A DNA stretch of 64,000 nt from Phallus indusiatus. Taxonomy: Eukaryota > Basidiomycota > Agaricomycetes > Phallales > Phallaceae. Positions 1 to 10,834 of the stretch are shown here, piece by piece. The notes under the pieces are model-generated. The model worked only from the letters and a program-made list of their open reading frames with translations, was not told the origin of the DNA and searched no databases. Within the stretch, counting starts at the first letter, position 1; every line of letters begins with the position of its first letter. Location of the stretch: assembly GCA_027605045.1 (NCBI GenBank), contig JAQFWX010000008.1:372001-436000 (forward strand). The letters run 5' to 3'. Made by a program: the position numbers and the translations under genes.

Positions 1-363
1 ATGAATGAAGCCGTTGGGGCCTTTCGTTGAAACATAAACCGACTAAAACAAGTTTTAGATATGGGAAGATGGCAAATATAAACACACAACGCACAATAGG
101 AGGTGGTGCAGAATGGAATTGAGAATCCAGCATTTTGTCCGGATTTCTTAACGCGGAAAACCACCCTTCTTCGAGATTCGAAAAAGAGACACCTGTCGCC
201 GATACGCCATACAAGTATTGCGTGCCAAGGCTTTCTGGCCTGCGCAAGCTTTTACCGACGTCAGGAATATTGAACAATGTCAAGCCAAAGGTTTTCACGT
301 CCCCTCCGTCTGCCCCGACTATTAATTGAGATACTAGAACACAGTTTTGCCAAGGTAGCAGCT
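1..363. other. intergenic, no gene seen
   Basis: This stretch lies downstream of the minus-strand F-box gene. A 64-codon open frame starts at 135 on the plus strand, but it has no recognisable motif, no splice pattern and no promoter that I can see. Nothing is supported here. Confidence 0.5.
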
Positions 364-1734
364 TTATCTTCCATATAGTACTGGGCTATCGCAAAGTATT
401 AATAATTCGTTGCACTTAGATCGGATATTTCTTGTGTAGCAGCTCACCAATACGGGGTTTACTGTATCGGCCGACCCTAGACTTAAGTGTGAAAATGGTC
501 CGCTGAAAAGACTTCTCAACCGTAGTTCGGGATAATCGAACATGAGTAATCGTGGACGACAGACTAGCGCGATCATGAGAGTGTTGGGTAACACTGTGTG
601 CTGTACATCGCACATTGCAATCTGCTGAACCTTTTGAACTACAGATAGTTGGTATATCCGTTTGAATGGGGTTTTATTTTCTTCTCTTATAGCATCGAAA
701 GAACGTTGTGAATGATTTTGTTCCGCCAAATCTTCGAGAAGCTCAAGAGAAACTGCCATGACTGTCACGTTTGTAACGAATTGTAAGCTACAAATGAAAC
801 TTCAGTACATGTAAAAATAAAGAAGAGAAGTAAAGGTACACACGTAGTTTCGTTTTGAACAGGTGGAGTTGTAAAAGCAAGGTAAACATGCAACTGGTTA
901 TGGAGAGTTCCATATGTCACTTCGAATAATTCCGGTTTCTTTTCCAGATATTGTTTTACCAAAGGAGTCCGAACACCACCCTTGTACAATTTCATTTCCC
1001 AGACACATACGTACGTTTCTCCGTGACAACTTTGACTCCGTGTAACAATAAACTTGGCACCTGGTAGGATACGGGTTTCAATCACTTGATCATATGTGTC
1101 CTGGTGAACAAGTGAACCCGTCAAGGGACGAAAAAGAAAGTTTTCATGCAGGTAGATAGAGCGTGTGACGAGGTATTCTGCCATAAAAGGTTTGATTTCG
1201 CCGTACAGATGTCTAGTAGTCGGAGGGAGACTAGGGAGTACGAGATTGAGCCGTTTCATGGCAGACAACCACAAAGACCCGTTGTGGGATACTTTATTCA
1301 TATGACGCGAAGTCTGAGAAAGTGATGAAGGTTTTTCAGAGGAATATAGAACGAGACGTAAAGGACGCTACCTGGCGTAAAGAAATAATGTCGCGTACAC
1401 TGAGCCAATCACAAATTTTGAGATGAATTTCCAGAGGAAATGTAACGAATTTTGATTGCGTACAAAAGACTCGACGGATAATTTGAGCATTGTTAGACGT
1501 ATCTTCATGTTGTTGGTTTGGTTCATTGGGAGGTGCGACCGCGTTTAGTTGTGCGTTTGCGACAATGGCTTCTCGAGCGCGAGCCAGCATCATTTCCATA
1601 ATCTCTGGTGTCATAACGTCCCATGCAAAAATATTCATGTTAATAGATCCCAGTTGTACATGTGCTTCCTGAAGGTGGGAGAGGGGCTGAGGATGTGAGC
1701 CAGGTAGAGGGGGAACATCGGGTGCGACAGACAT
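364..1734 (-). CDS. F-box protein (three exons)
   Basis: Likely a substrate-recognition subunit of an SCF ubiquitin ligase. Exon 1 (from ATG 1734) ends in an F-box-like stretch, FPLEIHLKICDWLSVRDI followed by SLRQ. Splicing a donor near 1370 to an acceptor near 1318 continues it as TSRHMNKVSHNGSLW, the usual end of an agaricomycete F-box. A second intron near 840-790 joins exon 2 in phase to the last exon, which stops at 364-366. The product is about 330 residues. The C-terminal part has no domain I recognise and would be the target-binding region. F-box genes are greatly expanded in Agaricomycetes, and this one borders the repeat array. A TATA box lies about 50 nt upstream of the start. Family call fairly sure, partner unknown. 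Confidence 0.7.
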
Positions 1735-1782
1735 TGTGGGATAAGTTCAATTGAGGAAAGATAGAATTACCACAAGTCAGAA

Positions 1783-1792
1783 CTTTATATAC
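1783..1792 (-). promoter_or_regulatory. TATA box of the F-box gene
   Basis: On the minus strand the sequence reads GTATATAAAG about 50 nt upstream of the ATG at 1734. It is a good TATA element at a plausible distance for a short 5' leader. Confidence 0.5.
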
Positions 1793-2840
1793 GCCACGTT
1801 AGTCCAGACTTGGAAGGTTTATGGACAATGGACCAGGTCCACACCAACTCGTTCAGTGTCCCTCGAACCGAAGCTGGACGAATGACAGCATTTCTCGTTT
1901 ATTATTTTTTTATATCGGTAAAAACCTGTGACAATCAGAAGTGCGTATGGACAAAGCAACGACGAAAATACAATCGGCCATCGACACAGTAAATTGGAGA
2001 TGAAGCTGTCACAAAGGGCAAGAGGACGTCGGTTGGCTCCGTGGGAACATGAATAAATATGGAAATTATCGAGTCCCTACGAGAATTGATTCATGAAGAA
2101 TAGAGTCTCATCAATGCATCCTTCGTGACGCGTGATAGGCGGCTTTGGTTGATAAAGCACAAAGGGGATTCTGCAGAGCTTTAAGCACCTCGTTTCTACG
2201 ACAACTTGTAATCAGCCTTTCCGTGCGGTATGTCATTTGACGAAACAGCTCTGAATATTCTTGAAGAGTCAGCGAATCCGACTGAAATCACTTTACAACC
2301 CTTGCAGGACGCAAAAGATACACGGAACTTTGCATTGGCGTGCGCCTTTGTCTGTTCTTCGAGACATGACATCTCCGAGACACCCCTGCGAAACATCGCT
2401 TTGCGTGTACATAAAACCTGAGCTCTGCAAATCCAATTCCACCCATCACTACGATGTCTGCTTCGCTTCTTTGTTGCGGTACAAAACAAACCAACGCAAA
2501 ACGACATGTTTCGTTCTGTGCTTCAGGTTTGTCAAGTTTAATCCCAGTTCATCGAAGCATCAGGCCTTCAGGCCTTCAGGTTCCATTTGCAATAGGTTTG
2601 AAAGCCCACCGAACCAATTGGCGAGTCAATCAGAGCTCGGCGAACCATTAAATTGAAAAATCTTTTCGAGCCATCATGCATTCATGCATCAAGGCACAGA
2701 GAGTGCTTTCTACGTTCAATCATGCCACATCCGAGATACACATTACTATTCCGTCGAATCCTCGCGGTACTCCTACTATATATAAAGATGACATTAGCAT
2801 TCTCTGAGCGTCGGGAAGAGAATGGACTAAACTGGTTCCC
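1793..2840. other. gene-free stretch with one array-unit fragment
   Basis: I see no convincing gene. Several 60-130 codon open frames overlap on both strands without motifs. The part at about 2150-2300 is a diverged copy of a block (landmark gtgcggtatgtca, then gacgaaacagctctgaat) that recurs near 7025-7130, 7665-7735 and 10020-10150. It is therefore the left remnant of the tandem array. A short direct duplication, caggccttcaggccttcagg, sits near 2562. Confidence 0.5.
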
Positions 2841-2994
2841 ACCGCAGGTTTTCGCATGCTCACTTTCAATCACAAATATGAGGAAGTGTTTACATTCAAG
2901 TGAGTCTTACGAATACAAAAGATCGATCATAATATTTCAAGAAAACTATCATTGACTTTTAATCGACCTAAAGATTTATGCCCCCGCGTTGTCA

Positions 2995-3551
2995 TCAAGA
3001 ACACGAGTAAAGTACAAGCCAGTAGCTAGCTATACCAATCTCTTCCCGTTTCTTACACTGGTAGCAAGTGATACCAGTAGGAACCGTTCTATTCCAGATA
3101 TACCCGTACGCCCCGGTGACGACATTTCTTATGATATCTTTTCCGTGAACGTTGATGCCCACGTTCGTTATATCGAGGAAGCTGTACTGACGGCCACAAG
3201 AAGCGCAATGTTTAGCATCTGTGGGAACTTTGATGAAAGTGTCTCCGAGAGCAGGGTTCTCGAGCATCGCTTCGAGTATCTTCGTGTCATGTTCGGGAGT
3301 CTTAAGGATGATTATACCATCACTTTTCTGAAAGAAACGCTTTGTCGCCTCTTGATGCTCTTCTCTGGTGACAACTAAAGGCATATAGTCAGGAGGACCT
3401 AGGAATCGTGGAAAGTCAAATCCTTCCGAGCTCACGCACCGCTGCCTTTGATGAAATCAGGAATAGAAGTAGAAATATCCTAAAGCAAGTGTACGTTAAC
3501 ATGATTCCATGGTCATCATGAGCTATCAGACGAACTCACGTCGCTAGACAT
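2995..3551 (-). CDS. small zinc-ribbon-like orphan protein, copy 1 (intact)
   Basis: I do not recognise the family. Three exons fit: 3551-3540 (MSSD), 3479-3440 (DISTSIPDFIKGS) and 3398-2995. Donors are GTGAGT and GTGCGT, acceptors are TTTAG and CCTAG, and phases agree, giving about 151 residues. The last exon holds two Cys pairs, CASCGRQY and CYQCKKRE, about 39 residues apart. This is the spacing of a zinc ribbon or treble-clef fold, although metal binding is inference. Between the pairs is a conserved stretch, ITNVGINVHGKDI then YIWNRTVPTGI. There is no signal peptide or membrane segment. A TATA box lies 75 nt upstream. This copy has a clean reading frame, so it is probably the functional member of the three. 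Confidence 0.6.
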
Positions 3552-3624
3552 TGTTGAGAGGCAGTAATTAACAAATATGCTTGGGGCAGCGAAAGTGCTG
3601 TTGCAAATGATAGCTTTTGCGTTG

Positions 3625-3633
3625 GTTTATATA
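3625..3633 (-). promoter_or_regulatory. TATA box of zinc-ribbon copy 1
   Basis: The minus strand reads TATATAAAC about 75 nt before the ATG at 3551. Related GCATATAAGCC elements sit at the same distance before copies 2 (about 6060-6071) and 3 (about 8947-8958), so the promoter was duplicated with the gene. Confidence 0.5.
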
Positions 3634-4059
3634 CAGTGTAGACTGAATGGTACCAATAGAATATTCAGGCTTTGTACAAAGAATTCGCAGCTCTACTAAC
3701 GGTTATTGACAGCTTAATTCAGTTTCTTTCAACTTTTGACATCGAACTGAGTGGAGTCGGAAGGAGATCAGGTGGGGCATTTGTTGAGCACTCAGTGGGG
3801 CTTTTTCGGCTGTCTTCAAATGTATTGTACATCACGTAAATCGCGAAGAGGCCATCAAAACCAACTTTATTTATATCGACCGTTGACAGCAATGGAAAAT
3901 GGTAATACCATAGATGATAGCAATAATGAATTGACGTATGAATAAGCGTGAGGTTTGGGGCCCGGGACATATTAGATTTTGGTGATCTTTCTCCTTAAAC
4001 TTCAGCTGAATCTCCTAAACACTTCCTCAGGCATAGTCTTCAGCACTGGGGGCGCGGCC

Positions 4060-4640
4060 CTATATGCTGGGACTTGGTGATGGCGAATCTTGTCATTTTG
4101 CACGCGCACTCGCTCGCCGACGGTTGAGCGATAAATACGGCTTATTTATAGTGAGGCCTAGTGAGGTGTCGTCAGTGTCAGCGAATAAGGCGAAAAAGAA
4201 GCTTAGCTTCTGTGAAATCCCTTTCTCACCTATTCAATCGCTGTAAATACTATCTAAATTATCGATGGCTTCCATTGAAGGGAATGGACGAAGTTTTTCC
4301 AAAGCTATTTGTCAACTTGGAAGCCGTGTCTACTGGAGAATAGATTTGATTATCTATTTGAGACCACAGACGTTATTACTAAATTTGCTCTAGGTTGCAT
4401 TCCGCACCTTATCAAGGGGATCATTGCTTTATTTCATCAATGTTGAATGCTCGCAGCATTCAAGAGTTTGGAAGCTCAGCCTTGATAGAAGCGTGATAAT
4501 AGCTGTCAAAACCGAGCGGAACATCTCAGACTCATGACTCCATTAGTCTCCAATGGTCCCTAGACCATTTTGGAATCATGACACATGTACTCTCATATCA
4601 TCATAAAGATCATGCATGTTCAGACACGTTCAAATGTGTT
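4060..4640. other. array spacer, no gene seen
   Basis: This is spacer DNA of the first array unit. It holds the diverged block around 4140-4345 (bodies of ...cttctgtgaaatccctttctcacc and ...ccaaagctatttgtcaacttgg) that recurs near 6720-6845 and 9715-9840. The 60-codon open frames here carry no motif and overlap each other. Confidence 0.45.
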
Positions 4641-4646
4641 GAACAT

Positions 4647-5180
4647 TTAAGTCTGAGATGGCTGATCTGAAGTTCTGATCAGTCTATTTGGCTGTTTGAA
4701 CGGGTTATACCAATTTCCGAATCTTTCGAGACTTGCGGGAGCTAGGAGAGTATTGACTTCAAGTTGACAATATTCACAGTGAGTATAATGTTTGTAAACG
4801 ATGTGTCGCAATATATATGCAAACGATAACCTCAAAAGCCTACGGAAGAGGAATGCCCCTGGGAAAATGTTTTGCCGGCAATCGTAGCTGAATATATGTA
4901 AGATGTTGTTCTTTTTCAATGTCAATCGACCTGGAAAGGATTCTTCCAAGTTCAACTCACTCGACGACTCGCGGAGCTTTACTTGAGTTAAGCGTGCTAT
5001 GTAAGTAATCATAGATCCTGGTCTTCCTATTTCTAAACCCTTTTCAAACAAAGGATCGTCGTTCAAGTCAGGAAAACAATAAAGAGTTTTTGAACACTTA
5101 TCATTGCCAGTGCACAATGCTATCCCATCGAGCCCTTGGTAGGCCTCAGGAGCCACGGTGCCTACTTGATCACGATTCAT
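4647..5180 (-). other. 177-codon open frame inside an array unit, doubtful gene
   Basis: A single open frame starting MNRDQVGTVAPEAYQGLDG runs 177 codons on the minus strand. It has some Cys pairs (CEYC) but no domain I know. Its 5' third corresponds to the block repeated at about 7775-8065, where the frame is not kept because of indels. The plus strand of the same block resembles the RPF1 5' end. I therefore doubt that it is a real gene and list it as an unexplained open frame. Confidence 0.25.
5025..5095 (+). pseudogene. RPF1 5'-end-like fragment in array unit 1
   Basis: The stretch ttcctatttctaaaccctt, then ttcaaacaaaggatcgtcg and ttcaag, matches the start region of RPF1 near 17560-17600 (ttcctattttt..., ttcaaacatgggatcgtcg, ttcaag). 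The ATG of the gene corresponds to AAG here, and similarity fades about 30 bases further on. It looks like the 5' flank plus first codons of RPF1 carried along by the tandem duplication. The match is short, so the call is moderate. Confidence 0.45.
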
Positions 5181-5441
5181 GACGCATTTAAATTTTGAGA
5201 TCAGGATTCATTTCCGAGTCTGAGCTTCAGGAAGAAATAGGCTGATTGGTGTTTGCCGGAATCTCTCGCATGCTCACTTTCAGAACAAGTACGGATTGAG
5301 TATGGTTAAAGTATTAATATACTTCAAGTGAGTTTACATGTGTATATGAAAGACCAATCATAGTAATTCCAAAAAATGTATGTTCATAATTCCAAGAAAA
5401 CTAGCATTTGATTGTTAAGATTTATGCCCCCACATTGTCTG

Positions 5442-5987
5442 TCAGATACAGTAGTAAGCTGGTGGGAGGTAGTAGCTAGCTGAAATCTCTCCCCGTTTCT
5501 TGCAGTTGTAGCAAACGATACCAGTAGGTACGGTTCTGTTCCAGATGTATCCGTACACCCCGGTGGCAATATTCTTTATAATATCTTTCCCGTGAACGTT
5601 GATGCCCACATTCGTTATATCGAGAACACTGTACTGGCGGCCACAAGAAGCGCAATGTTTAGCATCTTTGGGAACCCTGATAAAAGTGTCTCCGAGAGTA
5701 GTTATCTCGAGCATCTCTTCGAGTATCTTCGTGTCATTTTCGGGAGTCTTAAGGATTATTATACCGTCACTTTTTTGAAAGAAGCGCTTTGTCAACCCTT
5801 GATACTCTTCTTTGGTGACAACTAAAAGCATATAATTAGGAGGATCCCATGAATCGCCGAAAGCTGAACTCTCTCGAGCTCACGCACCACTGCCTTTGAT
5901 GAGATCAGGGATACTCTGAAGCAAATGTACGTTAACATAACTCCATAGTCTCCACGAGCTATTAGGAGAACTCACGACGTTAGACAT
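5442..5987 (-). pseudogene. zinc-ribbon orphan, copy 2 (5' splice structure damaged)
   Basis: The Cys-pair exon is open and well conserved (CASCGRQYSVLDITNVG, CYNCKKRG) with the coding frame kept from 5831 to 5442. The upstream parts are recognisable: start ATG 5987 (MSN), donor GTGAGT, a second exon beginning SIPDLIKG, and donor GTGCGT. But the acceptor that reads CCTAG in copy 1 reads CATGG here, so there is no AG. One extra base also shifts the phase at the junction. Unless an internal start (MLLVVTKEE) or another acceptor is used, the product is lost. The body of the exon shows little further decay, so either the damage is recent or a shorter form is made. Confidence 0.55.
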
Positions 5988-6129
5988 TGTGAAGTGTAGT
6001 AATGAACAAATACGCTTGGAGCAGCGAAAGTTGCTGTTGGGAGTAGTAACTTTTGCGTTGGCTTATATGCGGTGTAGACTGCATGTAATAACCAACAAAT
6101 TCTCCCAGCTTTGTATGAAGAATACATTC

Positions 6130-6950
6130 GAGTTTACTAATAGGCTACTCTGGCAATACTAGGTCGTTGACACAATTCCGCCTCAATTCAGTTTCTATGA
6201 AAATTTTGACGTCAAACTATGGACGAAGTCAGAAGAAGATCAGGTGAGCATTTGGTGTGCTCACGGTGGAGTTTTTACGGCCGTCTTTAAACACACAATC
6301 GAATCTTCTCTAATGTGTAGCACTAGAAGAGGTTATGCACACTGTAAGAACTCAGCACTTTGGGAAAGCAGTTTGTGCTTACTCTCAATTATGTTATGAA
6401 ATTTTACTTCATTACATGCTTGACCAGCCAATTACCTGCTGTAAATGGACTACATGTTATGATTTTTAACAAATTCATTAAAATGACAACTTCTTAATAA
6501 TTGCATCATTAGCCTTTGGTATTCATCGGCGGATAAGAATATTCTTGCTTCGCCAGCTGTATTTCAGGTTTTTCTTTTCATTTTTCAACCCCCTCATCCT
6601 TCCTTTGGGAAATAATAAATAGTGTCATATTTCCTGTGTCATTCTTGTACCAGTTTGTCTCTGAAAGCAGCCCCGAATATGTAAATACTAGGACGGCGTT
6701 GGGTCGCAGACGTCGACTGAGCTTCCATAAAATCTCTTTCCCACCTATTTAATCGCCGTCAATACTACTATATAATATAAGTTATCAATGGACGAAGACT
6801 TTTCTAAAGCCATCTGCCAACTGGGAAGCTTTGTCTGCTAAAGAATAGATTCAATCACCCATCGACTCAGAGATTACGCGTCTAATTATATATAAACACA
6901 TTGTATAGTAAGTTGTGGGTACTATAGGTGTTAATAGAAGTGTAACTAAT
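6130..6950. other. array spacer, no gene seen
   Basis: This is non-coding-looking DNA of array unit 2, parallel to 9020-9960 in unit 3. It contains one copy of the 17-bp motif agcactagaagaggtta near 6324, which is expanded to eight copies in unit 3. Confidence 0.5.
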
Positions 6951-7181
6951 AGTTGTCAAAAGTAAACCATTTCAGACCCACGATCCAGTCCGGAGTTGCT
7001 TCGGTTGATGCAGCACAAAGAGAAATTTGCAGTGCTTTGCTTAAGCACTCCGTTGTAAGTAACCTTTTCGTGCGGTATGTCACTTTGCAAAACGACTCTG
7101 AATACAAAAGTTAGCGAACCTGACTGAATTATGTGTGGAGGACGCAAAAATATTGTGGAACTTCACGGGCAGCTGTTTAAC

Positions 7182-7190
7182 CTGTCATGG
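7182..7190. other. paralogous empty site for the DNA transposon
   Basis: Unit 2 reads gctgtttaacctgtcatggc followed by ttgcgggaac without interruption. Unit 3 reads gctgtttaacttgtcacgg at 10185-10203, then the transposon nest, then ttgtcacggcttgcgggaac at 17502. The uninterrupted version shows what the site looked like before insertion and supports a 9-bp duplication. Confidence 0.7.
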
Positions 7191-7849
7191 CTTGCGGGAA
7201 CCTTGATCTCACGAACATTCATCGATTATTCATCAGGTGTGCGCCTTTGTCTGTTCTTCAAGGCATGACATCTCCGAGACAATGCGCCTTTGACGCCTTT
7301 TAAGTTTTGACAACGAACTAGAGATATTGAGAACTTGGGTGACAGAGGATTGGGACGTTCAGGAACACTTGGACGGAAGTCGCATCAGAGTCACTATCAT
7401 AACTCAATTTTATCTGGAATATGGTTCGCTGAGATATTGACAAACAAAATGAGAGACGGCACCTGAAAATACAATCGGCCGTTGACAGAGTAAACTGGGT
7501 CCATGGGAACATGAATAAATATGGAAACTTATTGAATCCCCAAATATCAAAAACCTGAGCTCCCTTGCGAGAATTAATTATTGTTTGTGATGGGTGGCTT
7601 TGGCTGATGGAGCACAAACTTGGGAATTGTGCGGACGACAACTTGTGTGACGCAACTTTTCGTGCGGCCGCAGCCTGTCAGGGCGGCATGTCACTAAACG
7701 AACTTACGGTTCGGGATAAATTTAGGGAATCTGATTGAAAGGTGTGCGGAGGATGTGAAATATTGTGAAAATTCCAAGTTCAACTCACACAACCCGTGGG
7801 GCTTTACTTGAACTTAACCGGGTCACTGTAATAAGTAGCGGGCCGGGCC

Positions 7850-7985
7850 ATAGATCGTGGTCTTCGTATCTCTAAACCCTTTTCAGCTGTTTACCCAAAG
7901 CTCCACCAAAAAAAACCTTGTCAACTTACCTGAGGGGATCGTCGGTCAAGCCAAGAAACCAACAAAGAGTTCGAACACTTGTCAT
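7850..7985 (+). pseudogene. RPF1 5'-end-like fragment in array unit 2 (degraded)
   Basis: The block gtatctctaaacccttttca, an inserted stretch, then ggggatcgtcggtcaagcca matches the fragment at 5025-5095 and the RPF1 start region, with an insertion of about 50 bases in the middle. It is a more decayed copy. Confidence 0.35.
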
Positions 7986-8323
7986 ATCATTGCACAATGC
8001 TATCCCATCGAACCCTCAAGGCCTCAGGATCCACAGTACTACCCTCACCGAGACTTGATCATGATTCATGACGCATTTGAATTTTGAGATCAGCATTCAG
8101 CTCTGAGCTTCAGGAAGAAATAGACTGATTGGTGTTTTCCGGAATTCCTCGCATGCTCGCTTTCAGAAACAAGTACGGACTGAGTATGGTTGAGGTATCA
8201 AGCTTCAAGTGGGTTTACATATATGAAAGACAAATCATAATATTCCAAAAAACGTTCATAATTCCAAGAAAACTAGCATTTGATTGTTAATTGAATTCAA
8301 GATGTATGCCCCCGCATTGTCTG

Positions 8324-8872
8324 TCAAATACAAACATAAGTCTTGAAGTAGTAACTAGCTGAAACTTCTCCCCGTTTCTTGCAATTGTAGCAAGTGATAC
8401 CAGTAGGGACCGTTCTGTTCCAGATGTGTCCATACGCTCCGGTGACGAAATTCTTTACGAAATCCTTCCCGTGAATGTTGATACCCACATTCGTTATATC
8501 GAGGAAGCTGTACTGACGGCCACAGCAGGCGCAATGTTTAGCATCTTTGGGAACTTTGATGAAGGTGTCTCCGAGAGCAGGTATCTCGAGCGTCTCTTCG
8601 AGTATCTTCGAGTCATCTTCGGGAGTCTTAAGGATTATTATACCGTCACTTTTCTGGAAGAAGCGCTTTGTCGCCTCTTGATGCAATTCTCTGGTGACAA
8701 CTAAAGTATATAATTAGGAGGAGCCTAGGGATTTGCGGAGTCAGATCCTTCCGAGTTTACGCACCGCTGTTTTTGATGAAATCAGGAACAAAAATACTCT
8801 AAAGCAAATGTACGTTAACATAATTCTATGATCATCATTAGCTATAGGAGGGGAACTCACGTCGTTAGACAT
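8324..8872 (-). pseudogene. zinc-ribbon orphan, copy 3 (stop at exon junction)
   Basis: This is the third paralogue. ATG 8872 (MSND), the donors and the CCTAG acceptor are all present. Compared with copy 1, however, exon 3 starts with one extra base followed a few codons later by a one-base loss. Read in the phase set by exons 1-2, this puts a TAA four codons into exon 3. Downstream the frame is open and conserved with both Cys pairs, CACCGRQY and CYNCKKRG. Probably a pseudogene, or a gene using another start. Its spacer carries the expanded minisatellite. Confidence 0.55.
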
Positions 8873-9213
8873 TTGTGAAAAATAGCAATGAACAAATATG
8901 CTTGGGGCAGCGAAAGTTGCTGTTGGGGAGTGACAGCTTTTGCGCTGGCTTATATGCGGTGTAGACTGCATGTAAGAACCAAATTGGAGAACCTCCCAGC
9001 TTTGTATGAAGAATACTCCCAGGTTTACTAATAGGCTACTCTGGCAATACTAGATCGTTGACACAACTTCGCCTCAATTCAGTTTCTATGCAATTTTTGA
9101 CATCAAACTATGAGTGAAGTCAGAAGGAGATCAGGTGAGCATTTGTTGCACTCACGGGGAAGTTTTTACGGCTGTCTTTAAACGCACAATCGAATCTCTT
9201 CTAATGTGTAAAT

Positions 9214-9349
9214 AGCACTAGAAGAGGTTAAGCACTAGAAGAAGTTTAGCAGTAGAAGAGGTTAAGCACTAGAAGAGATTAAGCACTAGAAGAGGTTAAG
9301 CACTAGTAGAGGTTAAGCACTAATAGAATTTAAGCACTAGAAGAGGTTA
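9214..9349. repeat. 17-bp minisatellite, eight copies
   Basis: Eight back-to-back copies of agcactagaagaggtta with one to four changes each fill exactly 136 bases. Unit 2 has a single copy at the same relative place (about 6324), so the expansion happened in this unit only. Confidence 0.9.
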
Positions 9350-10194
9350 TACCGGCACTGTAAGAAACTCGGCACTTTAGGAAAATAGTTTGTGCTTACT
9401 CTCAATTATGTTGTAAAATTTTTACTTCATTACATGCTTGACCAGCCGTAAATGGACTACATGTTATCATTTTAAAAAAATCATTAGAATGACAACAATT
9501 GCATCATTAGCCTTCTGGTATTCATCGGCGGATAAGAATATCCTTCCTTCGCCAATTTTGATTCAAGTCCTTTTCTCTTTTTCAACCTCCCCATGCTGCC
9601 CTTGAGAAGTCATAAATAGCGTCATGTTTTCTGTGTCATTCTTGTACCATTTTTTCTCCAACAGCAGCTCCAAATGTGTACTGGGACGACGTTGGGGAGC
9701 AGACGTCGACTGAGCTTCCGTGAAATCCCTTTCCCACTTGTTAATCGTCGTCAATACAAATATATGAATTCTCAATGGGACGAAGTCTTTCTAAAGCCAA
9801 GCCATCTGCCAAATTGGGAGCCTTATCTGCTAAGAATAGATTAGATTACCCATCGAGATTACGACAATGCGTCTAATTATGGATGGGCGTATCGCAAAGT
9901 AAGTTGTGGGTACTATAGGTGTTAATAGAAGTGTAACAATAGTTGTCAAAAGCAAGTGGAGCGTTTCAGGTCTATGACTCCAGGAATTGTAACTGCTCCA
10001 GCGGTTGATGTAGCATAAGGAGGATTTGGAGGAGCTTTAAGCACTGCGTTTCCACGACAAGTTGTCGACGACTTGTAAACAGCCTGTTCCTGGAGTGTGT
10101 CGCTTGGCGAAACGACTCTGGGTATAAAAGTGAGCGAACCCGACTAAAATATGTGTGGAGGTCAGGAAATATTGTGGAACTTTAGCTGTTTAAC

Positions 10195-10203
10195 TTGTCA
10201 CGG
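10195..10203. repeat. left 9-bp target duplication of the DNA transposon
   Basis: The sequence ttgtcacgg here is repeated at 17502-17510, directly outside the two inverted ends. The paralogous array unit has a single related copy (ctgtcatgg at 7182-7190). Confidence 0.75.
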
Positions 10204-10438
10204 AGATCCCCTAGGTCTCCCCCAGCAAAGTTTAAGCGCCTTACATAAGCGAGACTAAATGTTCTCACGTGGCAGCACCACTGCTCTCGTGGTGGACAAC
10301 GAGTAGGGAACTCGTCACGAATATGGGGAAGTTACATAGATGGCGAGGAATTATTTTAAGAGAATATGATTTATAATTAAACAAAAAGCAAGGGAGACTT
10401 GTTCTACAAAGCACAACTGTAATATTTCCTCCAGTAAG

Positions 10439-10834
10439 TGTCAGGGTACGCTACCGCGTCCCCTCATTTTTCCTTATTTATTATCATCGGTATATATCTA
10501 TTTCTATCTTATTCATATTTCCCGTGCATTGCCTCTACCATCCGTTTATTCTCTCCGTCCATATTTCACCTTCTCTGCTCGCGCGCGTTGCGCGCTCGTA
10601 CACGGCGTGATGCCCGTGACATCACGTCGCTTAGGCTCGGCTTGGGCGCCTGGCACTTAGCTGTGCCAGGGCCGCACGCCGCGTCGTCGTTTTATGTATA
10701 TAGTAGCCGTACCTAGAGTGAGGGTCCCTAAGCTTGTTCTCTTAGGATCCCCTCCCTCTAGGTGAGTAGTATAGTTACCTTCCAATATATTTACTTAGGA
10801 TCCCCTCCCTCTAGTGTGAGCTGAGTAGCCCTAA
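10439..10834 (+). repeat. older LTR of the same family, with its last 2 bp at 17063-17064
   Basis: It starts tgtcagggtacgctaccgcg and is clearly related to, but diverged from, the two LTRs of the complete element. It ends at gtagccctaa instead of ...ccctaaca because the complete element landed there. The missing ca is at 17063-17064. The 5-bp duplication gtaag sits at 10434-10438 and 17065-17069, so this LTR marks an earlier insertion that now survives as a solo LTR. Confidence 0.8.
10830..10834. repeat. target duplication cctaa of the complete chromovirus
   Basis: cctaa lies directly before the 5' LTR (10830-10834) and directly after the 3' LTR (17058-17062). It came from the end of the older LTR. 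Five bases is the usual length for Ty3-type integrases. Confidence 0.75.

Larger units (their letters stand above)
2840..10194. repeat. tandem array of about three diverged 2.5-3 kb units
   Basis: The same landmarks recur in the same order. A block containing cgcatgctc plus ctttca occurs near 2857, 5269 and 8151. The zinc-ribbon gene occurs at 2995-3551, 5442-5987 and 8324-8872. A block with agtttctttcaac or agtttctatg occurs near 3720, 6188 and 9079. The motif gacgtcgactgagcttcc occurs near 6709 and 9700, with a diverged version near 4190. A block ending cacgattcatgacgcattt occurs near 5170 and 8058. Units differ by many substitutions and indels, so the duplications are not recent. The last unit is interrupted at 10203 by the transposon nest and resumes at 17511, running into RPF1. 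Unit ends are approximate because I aligned by eye. Confidence 0.75.

Noticed and set aside
2196..2656. Overlapping 63-131 codon open frames on both strands
   Set aside because: The frames oppose each other, contain no motif, and lie in a diverged array block that recurs elsewhere with the frames broken.
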